From contig OZ254082.1 of assembly GCA_965267535.1 (NCBI GenBank), positions 3,038,001 through 3,102,000 of the forward strand: a stretch of 64,000 nt of DNA, written 5' to 3'. This DNA is from CAXBNB01 sp965267535 (GTDB lineage Bacteria > Bacteroidota > Bacteroidia > Cytophagales > Cyclobacteriaceae). This document shows, in pieces, positions 33,401 through 38,709 of the stretch (its first letter is position 1; each line of letters opens with the position of its first letter). The notes under the pieces were generated by a model. It did not search any database, had not been told where the DNA came from, and saw only the letters and a program-made list of their open reading frames with translations. The position numbers and the translations under genes are program-made.

Positions 33401-35907
33401 GACTCAAACCCTTCATTGTCTCTGGCAAATACCGTGAAAGCCGATAAAGTACCACTATCATTAGTGTCAGGTGTCCAAAACGCTTTGAGTCCCAGTTCAG
33501 CACTTACTACGTCGTTGGTACCGGGAGCGTATGGAGTTGCCGTAGCTTCGGAGGCTCCTATTTTCAGCGTTCCGGTAACTACATTTTGTACAACAAAGGC
33601 CGTAACTTCTCCATCAGCATCCATAGCATCGGAGTTGTCATTTATTTCGAGAAAATCTATCTCAACCTGAGTTTCTTCGGTAGTGGTTTCTACCGGACCT
33701 ATGGCCGATAATGTAGGCGGAAACTTCACAGACAGTGTGGTGGTCGCAGTATTGCTATCATCGGTACCGTCATTAACCACTACAGTAATTATCCTGTTTT
33801 CGTTATTGGGGTTTATCGAGTTATTGTTGTACTGAATCTGCTCTATGGCAGTTTGATAATCGGCCAAAGAAGCCGTTCCTGACAATTCCAGTATTCCATC
33901 CGTATTGTCATAAGTATTGGTAACTGTAATGCCAGCCGGTAAAGATCCGTTTACACTCAGGCTTTCATTCGATCCATTCAACCGGTTAGTCAAGGTGATC
34001 GTTGCACGTACGAGAGTTGTACCATCACCATCCGTAATTTCTGTATCATCATCAGCAATATTGACTGCAGGTCTTCCCTTTTGAAAAGTGGCAGCATAAC
34101 CTGTGCCAGCTTCGGAAGCATCCAGATCCAGCTGAGGGATACTATTTACTGACACCACAGTAATCGTACTGGTAGCTACATTACTGTTTGCTCCTCCATC
34201 GTTTACTACTACTTCAACCACTCGGTTGGTTTCATCCGGAACATTCGAAACGTTTTCGTACTTCACTAGTCCCAAAACGAATTCGTAATCGGCAATGGGC
34301 TCTGATGAGGTCATCGTAATGGAATAATTATCCGCCGAGACGGTAGTAGTGATGCCATAAGTAGCCAATATAGCTGCTGCATCGTCTACCAGTAAGTATT
34401 CGTTGGCTCCATCCTGAGGGTTGGTAAGTGTAAATACGGCAATATCCATATTTACATCGTCACTATCGGTAATGTCTACATTGCCTGAACTGGCTACCGG
34501 TGTAGCCGGATCGCCTTCCGTAAATGTGAATGCATAATCATTTCCTCCTGAAGTATTGTCTAAGTCCAGCACCGGTGGGTCAGAACAAACCTGCACACTC
34601 AAATTGCCCTGAAGGATGACTCCATCGCCTCCGGCTGCAGCATTTCTCACCGAGCTACTGCCTCCTCCACTGGGTATAAATACCCCCGGCTGACCTCCCG
34701 AAACATTGGTGATTACCCCAGGTAAAGTCACACTGGTGTGAATGAAGCCTCCGCCTCCGCCCCCTCCGGGACCGTGTCCTGATCCTGTAGTTATCGATCC
34801 TCCATCTCCCCCGGATACATTGAGGGTAAGATTAGTAGGATTGGTAAAATTATTTACTTCCAAAAGAACAGAACCTCCTGCGCCTCCGCCACCGGCTCCA
34901 TCATTGATGGTAATATCTACTGCGTCCGGAGCATTTGCATTAATGGCATAGCTACCTGTAATGTTAAGTGTATTGGCAGTTAGAAAAACTATACCCCCTC
35001 CATCGCTGGCAGGTGCTGTAGCCCCGTTGTTTTGGTGACCGCCACCACCACCACCACCCAAAAACAATCTCGGGAGGCCTTCAGAATAATATGTTGAAAG
35101 ACTAACACCACCAACACCACCTTCATTGGTTTCATTGGGCCAACCGTCACCGCCTTGTCCTCCTGCTCCATAGTTTCCACCTCCGCCACCGCCGGAGTTG
35201 TGATCGTTTCCACCACCTCCTCCATTGGCTTGCTTACCTCTACAGGCAGCTCCGGGTATTTCCACTATCCCTTCTCCTTTGATCCCTCCCTTACCTGAGG
35301 TAATGTCACAAACGTATAAATCCGGTTCTGCTGAATCTGCATTCACAGACTCATCGCCTCCGCGAAACCCAAGCCCCTCTGCGTTGATATTGGCCGACAT
35401 AGTAATCGTACCTGTAGCTTCCAGCGCTATCACACCTCCGGTAGTGCCGTTCCATGCCTGACCGGTGATCTCTCCGTTGATGGTAACATTGGTATACACC
35501 GGCACTCTTATCACCTGCACCGGGTGCAGGCTAAAGTTATACGTTTTGCATATTGGAAAAGACAGAGTTATATCCGCTCCCGAAACGGAAGCAATTGTAT
35601 TAAACTCGTAATTTCCTGCCCCGTCGAAACTAATGATGTCCCCATACGAAGAACTGTTCGTTTCGTCGATTACAGTACCCTTCATCTGTATCAGCAATAT
35701 TTTGTCTCCGGGGTTCCATCCCGATATATCACCAGAGTTGGTAACGGTAACTACACTACCCGATGTACTATTTACAGCAGCGTATTCGTTGACAGTACCA
35801 GATATAGTCTGCGCATACAGGTTTGAGTATCCAAAAGTAAAAAGTAACAGGGCAAATAGTATAGTCCGGATACAGGCTATCCGTAGGTTAGCGGTAAAGT
35901 TTCTCAT
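15454..35907 (-). CDS. Giant T9SS-exported multidomain surface adhesin (about 6,817 aa)
   Basis: One uninterrupted frame of about 20.5 kb. Signal peptide: 32 residues ending NLYA^Q; I start at 35907 because the leader begins there, though an in-frame ATG at 35967 exists. Modules in order: Gly-rich segment (about residues 224-389); five about 110-residue LDLD...VVVNDG modules mixed with Ig-like ones; thrombospondin type 3 Ca-binding repeats (nt 30825-30490); VCBS-like modules; Calx-beta (nt 29175-28840); three SprB-repeat-like modules and an Ig module (nt 28560-27490); about 28 HYR-like domains (nt 27485-20640); fifteen cadherin-like VxxDDxxxTDEDTPV modules (nt 20395-15750); and a type B T9SS C-terminal domain (VQVFNRWGNLVFEIKGYD, VPDGTYFYVIDL). 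These features indicate a calcium-stabilised fibre of roughly 0.7 MDa at the surface. A role in gliding or adhesion is inferred from SprB-type proteins. Confidence 0.93.
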   Translation of the reverse strand: MRNFTANLRIACIRTILFALLLFTFGYSNLYAQTISGTVNEYAAVNSTSGSVVTVTNSGDISGWNPGDKILLIQMKGTVIDETNSSSYGDIISFDGAGNYEFNTIASVSGADITLSFPICKTYNFSLHPVQVIRVPVYTNVTINGEITGQAWNGTTGGVIALEATGTITMSANINAEGLGFRGGDESVNADSAEPDLYVCDITSGKGGIKGEGIVEIPGAACRGKQANGGGGGNDHNSGGGGGGNYGAGGQGGDGWPNETNEGGVGGVSLSTYYSEGLPRLFLGGGGGGGHQNNGATAPASDGGGIVFLTANTLNITGSYAINANAPDAVDITINDGAGGGGAGGSVLLEVNNFTNPTNLTLNVSGGDGGSITTGSGHGPGGGGGGGFIHTSVTLPGVITNVSGGQPGVFIPSGGGSSSVRNAAAGGDGVILQGNLSVQVCSDPPVLDLDNTSGGNDYAFTFTEGDPATPVASSGNVDITDSDDVNMDIAVFTLTNPQDGANEYLLVDDAAAILATYGITTTVSADNYSITMTSSEPIADYEFVLGLVKYENVSNVPDETNRVVEVVVNDGGANSNVATSTITVVSVNSIPQLDLDASEAGTGYAATFQKGRPAVNIADDDTEITDGDGTTLVRATITLTNRLNGSNESLSVNGSLPAGITVTNTYDNTDGILELSGTASLADYQTAIEQIQYNNNSINPNNENRIITVVVNDGTDDSNTATTTLSVKFPPTLSAIGPVETTTEETQVEIDFLEINDNSDAMDADGEVTAFVVQNVVTGTLKIGASEATATPYAPGTNDVVSAELGLKAFWTPDTNDSGTLSAFTVFARDNEGFESNEEVIVPVIVNEINDLPVANDDTGSTNEATSVTLANITSNDTDVDGTIDPSSIILIDPSDFLNTGDKYNPLVIAGEGTYSVNENGDLTFLPDASFTGTAQVNYTVADDDKDRSNEASVTITVTGNTPPVMDLDANNGSGATGFDYQTRFLDGTVGDIVADTDVKITDADDTFIESVTITLTNRPDGINEQLSVDGTLPPNITVTDAYSDSDGKLVLSGSSELDDYQNVLKIIRYTNASATPDLTDRVIQIVVNDGTADSNVAISTLSVGCSSFPQYTFDEATTIDLVSGTAGAVGAVYRFHDIDRGVNSLDALVELTGIVNCTLLDIDDNSGNVESFRPLIDWSGSGSTMYVDWKITLVLAGTTTPVNISNIAMIGADVDGYTTCRDFVGYIDSPGITLEQNNNITRDFDDPFTTFQSSNDNDVTPGDTDEPLHTVYGTFENTSVFRVRGGTISPAGDDDGERLVEFDLYNTCFFNNYTTPKTTPNSASKTIVLNEDQTFAFSNVDFSFSDADGDDFEAIVIKELPDNGTLRYNGSPVTQTNVNNGTEYGSRDSFSFQPDANENGNPYTNFIFQVKDDSNHPDTEFAALVDTITFKIFPLNDPPVAENDLYTVSEGGTITVDDADGTNTGATTDDGVLVIGTPDSDVDGDNLTVSLITGPSYNGADFTLNPDGTFVYVHDGSENHTDSFVYEISDGNGETDQATVTITITPVNDPPVLDLDGNNSSGAVAYDYFTGYIEGGDPVAIADIDDSIEDADDTNIESVTIILTNRPDGTNESLALKSGYTLPVSITETDAYDNADGQIVFSGSATKAEYEEVIRNIVYANSTVDPDVADRNITVVVNDGDQDSNVAIANVTVSNDDDFDRDGVLDKDDLDDDNDGIPDTAEFCAQGGFGCLPGGLDPSGDQDTDGIPNYLDPDVTSLGSCTITGSSPLCDEYDTDDDGIPNHLDLNSDGDSCADAYEAGHDMTVLTGGIIAGPYGANGLANSVETSAESGSINYTVSESQAGTFDAQNGSYDTCNPQLDLDDDDSSTATVADYLTSFTEGDIDVRIGDNDVIITDANDVKIESATIILTNRPDGTSETLSIEGTLPPGISVSDPYNNNDGQLVLTGSAALSSYQAAIEQIVYNNTSLNPDNTQRVVTVVVNDGDSDSNFGTTRINIIPVNANPVAINDTNTITEGTVSVNHVNGNGELDANDIDTDGDALTISAIGSETNPAVNVTGTYGYIDWQANGRYDYYLDNAAVNHLAQGETVQETFTYTVTDGIGSDQAVLTITITGSNDNPVAADDINQINNSSDDTVNETDGSGNLLANDTDVDGDGLYVASMRSINLAGVAENDPGNDVTGQYGFINWATDGTYVYDVDEANGAVSGLAIGETLTEVFDYIVSDANGVDTGRLTITITNGDAEIRITASDNQGAEPGSDDGEYTVTLYNNLGVPTLAPRDITVNYAVSGTATSGSDYTALTGTVTIPTNSLSVTIPLDVLDDALAECSDESVIVTLLGTSDVELGSPSVATVTILDDEDISPTITIADVCDGDDAVVAISGATELPNGTYDFDYTVTGVGSFTATGVSITSGAGSFSVSGLASGAREIDVTGTASPCSITSNSAPVQFNVNSGSSSASLSGTTSVCKGETANLSITITGGQSPYTVSLSDGSSITGYTSGAPIPVSPASTTTYTITSIADANGCMGTNNSGSATVTVNRGSTAATVSGATSICAGQTTNLTVAITGGTSPYTVVLNGVSDPIVNYTSGSNIPVSPTVTTSYTIASITDANGCVGTGNAATATVTITNSHTIDSQPASNITACVDETTQLSVSASGAEGNLTYQWQSSTDNVSFSDVSGANASTYVVPTASAGTTYYRVQVGDDESACDDKVSEVSTVEVVDKPTATISGGGFACPGDVVNISIALTGNQPWSVTYTDGTTPTTVNGITSSPYTFTAGDAATYTVTAVSDVNCSGTFSGSAIVTNDTTNPTASNPSTTNVECDADIPAVDVLVVTDESDNCTANPTVAFVGEVTDGGSNPETITRTYSVTDAAGNSITVTHTIIVNDVTDPVITSCPSNITQDTDAGESTAVVTYTLPTFTDNCGATINQISGLSSGSAFPIGTTTNTFEVTDGAGNTATCSFDVTVEDNESPEITCSGDITTGVDAGNCSAVVNYTPPVGTDNAPGSSTTQIAGLPSGSVFPVGTTTNTFEVTDASGNTATCSFDVVVEDNESPTASNPSTTNVECDADIPAVDVLVVTDESDNCTANPTVAFVGEVTDGGSNPETITRTYSVTDAAGNSITVTHTIIVDDTALPTIDCPADIVISTDPGQATAIVTYADPVGSDNCGGTIEQIAGFSSGSAFPIGTTTNTFEVTDGAGNTATCSFDVTVEDNESPEITCPGDITTGVDAGNCSAVVNYTPPVGTDNAPGSSTTQIAGLPSGSVFPVGTTTNTFEVTDASGNTATCSFDVVVEDNESPTASNPSTTNVECDADIPAVDVLVVTDESDNCTANPTVAFVGEVTDGGSNPETITRTYSVTDAAGNSITVTHTIIVDDTALPTIDCPADIVISTDPGQATAIVTYADPVGSDNCGGTIEQIAGFSSGSAFPIGTTTNTFEVTDGAGNTATCSFDVTVEDNESPEITCPGDITTGVDAGNCSAVVNYTPPVGTDNAPGSSTTQIAGLPSGSVFPVGTTTNTFEVTDASGNTATCSFDVVVEDNESPTASNPSTTNVECDADIPAVDVLVVTDESDNCTANPTVAFVGEVTDGGSNPETITRTYSVTDAAGNSITVTHTIIVNDVTYPVITSCPSNITQDTDAGESTAVVTYTLPTFTDNCGATINQISGLSSGSAFPIGTTTNTFEVTDGAGNTATCSFDVTVEDNESPEITCPGDITTGVDAGNCSAVVNYTPPVGTDNAPGSSTTQIAGLPSGSVFPVGTTTNTFEVTDASGNTATCSFDVVVEDNESPTASNPSTTNVECDADIPAVDVLVVTDESDNCTANPTVAFVGEVTDGGSNPETITRTYSVTDAAGNSITVTHTIIVNDVTDPVITSCPSNITQDTDAGESTAVVTYTLPTFTDNCGATINQISGLSSGSAFPIGTTTNTFEVTDGAGNTATCSFDVTVEDNESPEITCSGDITTGVDAGNCSAVVNYTPPVGTDNAPGSSTTQIAGLPSGSVFPVGTTTNTFEVTDASGNTATCSFDVVVEDNESPTASNPSTTNVECDADIPAVDVLVVTDESDNCTANPTVAFVGEVTDGGSNPETITRTYSVTDAAGNSITVTHTIIVNDVTDPVITSCPSNITQDTDAGESTAVVTYTLPTFTDNCGATINQISGLSSGSAFPIGTTTNTFEVTDGAGNTATCSFDVTVEDNESPEITCSGDITTGVDAGNCSAVVNYTPPVGTDNAPGSSTTQIAGLPSGSVFPVGTTTNTFEVTDASGNTATCSFDVVVEDNESPTASNPSTTNVECDADISAVDVLVVTDESDNCTANPTVAFVGEVTDGGSNPETITRTYSVTDAAGNSITVTHTIIVNDVTDPIASNPATTNVQCSAAVPAVDVSVVIDESDNCTANPTVAFVGEVTDGGSNPETITRTYSVTDAAGNSITVTHTIIVDDTALPTIDCPADIVISTDPGQATAIVTYADPVGSDNCGGTIEQIAGFSSGSAFPIGTTTNTFEVTDGAGNTATCSFDVTVEDNESPEITCPGDITTGVDAGNCSAVVNYTPPVGTDNAPGSSTIQIAGLPSGSVFPVGTTTNTFEVTDASGNTATCSFDVVVEDNESPTASNPSTTNVECDADIPAVDVLVVTDESDNCTANPTVAFVGEVTDGGSNPETITRTYSVTDAAGNSITVTHTIIVNDVTDPVITSCPSNITQDTDTGESTAVVTYTLPTFTDNCGATINQISGLSSGSAFPIGTTTNTFEVTDGAGNTATCSFDVTVEDNESPEITCPGDITTGVDAGNCSAVVNYTPPVGTDNAPGSSTTQIAGLPSGSVFPVGTTTNTFEVIDASGNTATCSFDVVVEDNESPTASNPSTTNVECDADIPAVDVLVVTDESDNCTANPTVAFVGEVTDGGSNPETITRTYSVTDAAGNSITVTHTIIVNDVTDPTASNLPPVSVECADDIPVASVTDVTDEADNCGIPTVTHLGDVSDGNTNPEIITRTYSVVDGAGNSITVTQQITVHDTTLPVIDTCPSPSAALALDGSCEATIPDLTADVVASDNCTASGDLTITQSPVAGTKVTTATTVVITVRDESGNEQTCSVNLDVEDKPTLTVVSTERPTCQGADGSISFAFTNVADGDYTVNFDGGSFGTLTVVAGEGTLSGISQGVYNNIAIEVGACSSADGVQVTLQCNPPVADDENVTIAEDTPVTVSAVTGDVDPDGTVIASSIVLINPNDPTKTGNSSTPLVIEGEGTYEVDTEGNVTFTPELNFNGVSRVNYTIEDNEGNLSNIATITVTVTPLNDGPIAKDDVESLNPGETLTATVVPNDVPDPEGDDVSYSVVAGTNPEVASEGELTFNSDGTYSFIPVSGFTGVITFDYEVCDLGSPSVCSRATVTIHIGTNEPPVADNETASTDEDVAVTVNVVDGDVDPDGSIEPSTVLLIDPANEGHTANSSTALVIPNEGTYTVDANGVVTFTPETNFNGVAVVHYTVRDNLGAKSNVATVTITVTPQNDGPLARDDEETLAPGTTLTASVTGNDEPDPEGDNLTHTVVAGTAPDVATEGTLNFNTDGSYTFTPVGGFEGIVTFDYEVCDDGTPSECSRATVTIEVTDNMPPVADNDSATTDEDQQVVIDVVDGDTDPDGTIAPGTIILIDPNDPTRTGDKTKPLEIAGEGTYEVDNLGNVTFIPEFNFNGTAQVNYTVEDNAGATSNVAEVTITVNPLNDAPVADNESATTNEDEAITVDIVEGDVDFDGTVEPVTIQLIDPDNPANSGDNTTPVVIPGEGTYSVDVNGLLTFTPETNFTGTSSINYTIKDNDGAVSNVARVNIEVLSVNDGPVAMDDNESVNPGETLTATVVPNDVPDPEGDNLTYSVVSGTHPDIATEGELTFNADGSYTFTPINGFTGTVTFDYQVCDDGDPMACSTATVSIHVGSNEPPVADNETLTTDEDTPVTVLVTDGDTDSDGTIVPSSIVLIDPANAGHTGTHASRLTIAGEGTYEVDANGNLTFTPEKNFNGISTIHYTIKDNLGATSNIAVVEITVSPVNDGPEAIDDEEIMSPGTTLASSVVPNDLPDPEGDNLTYAVVGGTEPDAGTEGTLTFNPDGTYTFTPVGGFLGTVTFEYQVCDDGVPSACATAQVTINVVNNEPPVADNDDAIITEDNPVTIFIINGDYDEDGTLNPFEIVLIDPADPSHTGDNTRPLVIVGEGTYTIDPLGYVTFTPEKNYTGTSVIRYTVEDNIGAVSNEATITITVTPENDPPVAEDDVVTTDEDTPVSGNVLENDSDPEGDEITVNTTPVVLPAKGSVVINPDGSFTYTPDAGSNGTDSFVYEICDNGTPSACDRATVTIHVTPVNDPPVAEDDVATTDEDTPVSGTVVANDTDPEGDDLIVNTVPVTPPSNGTLVLNGDGSYTYTPDPGFNGTDSFVYEVCDNGTPSECDQATVTISVGPVNDPPVAVDDVVSTDEDTPVSGTVITNDTDPEDDDLTVNTTPVTPPANGTLVLNTDGTFTYTPNDMFNGTDSFVYEVCDNGSPSECDQATVTINVGAVNDPPVAVDDTNETDFETPTSGNVLDNDSDPDGDDLIVSTTPVTPPANGTLILNTDGTYTYTPDDGFVGIDSFTYQVCDDGTPSICDEATVTITVNSTNRPPVAENDENTTDSITPVEGNVLDNDTDPDGHTLTVNMSPVEGPLNGTLALNSNGSYVYTPDRGFEGEDSFTYEVCDDGVPSLCTTAVVTITVEKPPLDIPQIFGGPNNPSWYIEGIEEYPDNHVQVFNRWGNLVFEIKGYDNNSKAWASESSVGLILGSNFVPDGTYFYVIDLGNGSKPKSGFIVVNR
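15750..20395 (-). repeat. Diverged tandem cadherin-like modules (protein-level repeats)
   Basis: Fifteen modules of about 95-105 residues in three sequence types, in the order I-II-I-II-I-I-II-I-II-I then five of type III. Type I contains EGTYEVD and TFTPE; type II contains PDPEGD and SYTFTP; type III contains TDEDTPVSG and GTDSFVYE. Unlike the HYR array, these have diverged at the DNA level, so they look older. Confidence 0.85.
21120..27485 (-). repeat. Tandem array of 732-735 bp near-identical units inside the adhesin gene
   Basis: The same block recurs with starts spaced 735, 732, 732, 735, 735, 735, 975 and 735 bp (compare phases at 27317, 26582, 25850, 25118, 24383, 23648, 22913, 21938 and 21203). 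There are eight full units plus a final partial one. Each unit encodes three HYR-like domains: A (NVECDADIPAVDVLVVTDES), B or B-prime (TSCPSNITQ or TIDCPADIVIST), and C (GDITTGVDAGNCSAVVNYTP). Copies match at the DNA level including silent positions. B-prime replaces B in units 2, 3 and 7, and unit 7 has an extra A-type domain, explaining the 975-bp step. Confidence 0.95.
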
Positions 35908-36726
35908 AACATGAGTGTTGGTTGACAATCCTTTATTATGTAATATTCTTGTAATCCTTGTGTTCAATAAGCACTCTAAAATAGAAGGATTAATTGGTTT
36001 TTTATTCTTTTCTTCGGTGAACGGCTAATATTTGTCGTTGAAATCTGGTTAATGTGTTGTATACCTATGTATAAAAAAATACTTTTTGTTAAAATTTATA
36101 CCAACCCCACACAATAAAATTCTAAAATAGAAGTTATTTTTCTAAGTATTATTAAAAAAATACTATTCCTATCTGCATTTTCGTTTTCCCAAGCTCAGCT
36201 GATATTACATAAGGTATAAAACATCTTGCAAAAGTGCAAAAAACAACATCGCCAGAATGACACTTTTGCTACTATCTAAAGAAAAAGACTCTATTTCCGT
36301 TGGTTTTTGTGTAACACCCTTTCCTAACTCCAAAAAAAACAGTAGTACAAATGGTATGCTACAACTCACTGTTTTCAACTTCGGGCTTTAAGCAACTATG
36401 ACAAACACTCTGTTCCCAAAAGATAAAAACCTTAACTATATGCCTGACTGTAAAAACCTTTCTCATTAATAACAAACTAAATCAGGTCAATACTCCGAAC
36501 GGATAACCTTTTAGGTGGGCATCTATAAAAACAGCCCATGCAATCCACAAAGCCCACCCAACCCCCTACTCTCAACCAGCTTGAATATATAGATACAAAG
36601 GGAAATACTATTGATCGCATTATCAATAGACCTTAAGGTCTATTTTTAAACTCATATATTTTGTGGATTAAAGGCTAAATCCAGAGTTTTGTGAAACTCT
36701 CCTTTCGCAGTAAATTAAAATAGTAT
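35908..36726. other. Divergent regulatory gap between adhesin operon and sensor kinase gene
   Basis: An 819-bp AT-rich region without a credible gene. It should contain the leftward adhesin-operon promoter and the rightward kinase promoter. Visible elements: a 13-bp motif TCTAAAATAGAAG repeated exactly at 35975-35987 and 36121-36133, the shared string TAAAAAAATACT near 36073 and 36153, and a 20-bp perfect palindrome at 36625-36644. An exact TAnnTTTG box on either strand was not found; TATATTTTG near 36655 comes close. Confidence 0.6.
36625..36644. promoter_or_regulatory. 20-bp perfect palindrome upstream of the kinase gene
   Basis: AATAGACCTTAAGGTCTATT reads identically on both strands and is about 80 bp ahead of the kinase ATG. 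It may be a dimer-binding operator. As RNA it would form an 8-bp stem with loop UUAA followed by UUU, so a short terminator for leftover transcription is the alternative. Confidence 0.45.
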
Positions 36727-38709
36727 ATGCATCCACCTAATCTGTTAACTTCATTACTTACAATAGTTCTCTTTGTTTTACACCTATCCTCAGCCAATGC
36801 ATCGGCATCCCCGACAGTTTACCCCACACAATTAGCCGTGGAAGATTATATTCTGGCTCAAAAACCAGACTCAGCTCAGCTACTGCTGAGTAAACTCCCC
36901 TCAGACAATCCGTACTCTCAAACCCTGCAACGGATCGTATCTCCTCAGCAGGCCACTTACAAAGACTACATGAGGTTTTTGGACTCAGTAACCGTACGAA
37001 ACAAAATAGATTACAAACTACTCGACCGCTTTCTGGAAGAGTCTATACTACCCCCAAAAGCATCGCAAACCATTAATCTAGACTATGTCATTCTGAAATG
37101 GATTCAAATAAGGTATTTGTCCAGCGAATTGCTGCTACTGGATAAAGCTACTACTTTGAACGAAAAGCTCTTGAGCTACATCAACCAGTTTGACTCTAAC
37201 GACGACAACACCAAACGAGCCAAAATACTAGCCAGCACACACAAGATTGTAATGAATCAAATACAAGATGACTTAGCTACAGGAAAGTCTCTTTGTCTGG
37301 AAAATGAAAAAATAGCCCGATCGCTAAACGATACCAGTCTCATCGTATTATCCCTGAGTTTATACAGCGATTTTCTGGTAAGTGAAAACAAGCTGGATGA
37401 GTACATAAGTGTAAACGAGCAAGCCTATGAGCTAGACAAGGGAAGGACTGAAAAAAGCTGGGTGTATTCCGGAGTAATCTATCATCTGATCAATGCCTAC
37501 TCTTTCAAAGGCGGTCACAATGCGCGTGTACTGGATCTGCTAAATGAACTACACAATATTCCGGGCAGCACGCCTCTTTGCTACCCGCTCTACGCTCAGT
37601 TTCTCAGTACACTTCCAACATCATCACCTATTGCCCAATCAATTTACGAAAAATTTGATGCGACAGACGCAGAATCATTTTGCAAAAACATAACAGCACT
37701 CGCAAAGGAAACACTGAACCTAAACGACTACTACCATACCCTGAGAGAATGTGCCAATGTGCTGGCCAATGCGCAACTTTACCAACAAGCCATGGACTAC
37801 CAGGGAGTATCTATAGCCGTAAACAAAAAAATCTATTCGCAGGAGCTATCGCAAAACCTGGCTGACTATGAAACTAAGCTGGCTGTGCATGAAAAAGAGC
37901 TTGAAATAGCCCATGAAAAGGAGAAATCCACCCTATACATGATCATTATGTTTTTAGCCGGTTTCTTACTCTTGATTGCTGTTTTTGCCTCTTTCCGACT
38001 CCAACAACAAACTCAAAAACTAAAAAAGAAAAACATTCAGATCGCTGAACAACGGGATGCCATCAGCAAACGTGAAGCTGAAAAAGAGCTTCTTCTTCGT
38101 GAGGTAAACCACAGGGTAAAAAACAACTTCCAAATTATCCTGAGCTTACTGGAGATACAGGCCAACGACATTCAGGACCCTCAGGCACTGGCTCTGACTC
38201 AGGAGGGAAAAAGCCGGGTAAGATCAATGTCGCTAATCCACGACAGTCTCTTCCAGAATGACAACCTCAACATTCCTTTCGACGAGTATGTGAAAAAACT
38301 CATCGCAGAAATTTCGAATATGTTTACCCTGAAAGAACCACCCAAAATAAGCATAGCACCTACCAGCCAGTCATTTGACATAGATACTGCTATACCCCTA
38401 GGACTGATCATAAACGAACTGGTGACCAATGCGTTTAAATATGGTTTTAACAAAACCCAAAAGCTACTCGATATTTCCGTAACTCAACAGGAAAAAAATG
38501 GCCACTATCAACTAAAAGTAACAGATAACGGTAACGGAATAGAAGGTGACTTTGAAGCCGCAAAAACGAAAAGCACCGGACTAAGGCTGGTAAGTAGGCT
38601 GGCACGCCAACTGCAGGGCACTCTGGAGTATACCTACCACTCAGGTTGCTCCTTCATCGTGTCATTTAAAGACACGCCTACCCGGCAAATAGAAGGCGAT
38701 ATGGGTTAA
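36727..38709 (+). CDS. Membrane sensor histidine kinase, HisKA_2/HWE-like
   Basis: A 660-residue kinase. Signal peptide (about residues 1-26), a long helical, probably TPR-like sensor region outside the inner membrane (about 30-395), one membrane span (MIIMFLAGFLLLIAVFASF, about 404-422), then a coiled coil. The phosphoacceptor is His462 in LLREVNHRVKNNFQIIL, the HisKA_2 form, followed by a HATPase domain with LGLIINELVTNAFKYGF (about 559), TDNGNGIEG and STGLRL. Its stop codon overlaps that of the convergent response regulator (TTAA), so they are probable partners. It is divergent from the adhesin operon. The stimulus is unknown. Confidence 0.9.
   Translation: MHPPNLLTSLLTIVLFVLHLSSANASASPTVYPTQLAVEDYILAQKPDSAQLLLSKLPSDNPYSQTLQRIVSPQQATYKDYMRFLDSVTVRNKIDYKLLDRFLEESILPPKASQTINLDYVILKWIQIRYLSSELLLLDKATTLNEKLLSYINQFDSNDDNTKRAKILASTHKIVMNQIQDDLATGKSLCLENEKIARSLNDTSLIVLSLSLYSDFLVSENKLDEYISVNEQAYELDKGRTEKSWVYSGVIYHLINAYSFKGGHNARVLDLLNELHNIPGSTPLCYPLYAQFLSTLPTSSPIAQSIYEKFDATDAESFCKNITALAKETLNLNDYYHTLRECANVLANAQLYQQAMDYQGVSIAVNKKIYSQELSQNLADYETKLAVHEKELEIAHEKEKSTLYMIIMFLAGFLLLIAVFASFRLQQQTQKLKKKNIQIAEQRDAISKREAEKELLLREVNHRVKNNFQIILSLLEIQANDIQDPQALALTQEGKSRVRSMSLIHDSLFQNDNLNIPFDEYVKKLIAEISNMFTLKEPPKISIAPTSQSFDIDTAIPLGLIINELVTNAFKYGFNKTQKLLDISVTQQEKNGHYQLKVTDNGNGIEGDFEAAKTKSTGLRLVSRLARQLQGTLEYTYHSGCSFIVSFKDTPTRQIEGDMG

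Noticed and set aside
15593..35914. Dozens of plus-strand open frames opposite the giant adhesin gene, including repeated 97- and 122-residue ones
   Set aside because: They are antisense shadows of the repeated coding sequence; they repeat only because the adhesin repeats, and have no domain signal or promoter.
38706..38709. Overlap of kinase and regulator stops as a sign of misannotation
   Set aside because: Both C-termini are complete for their families (HATPase end and HTH end), so the 4-bp convergent overlap is real.
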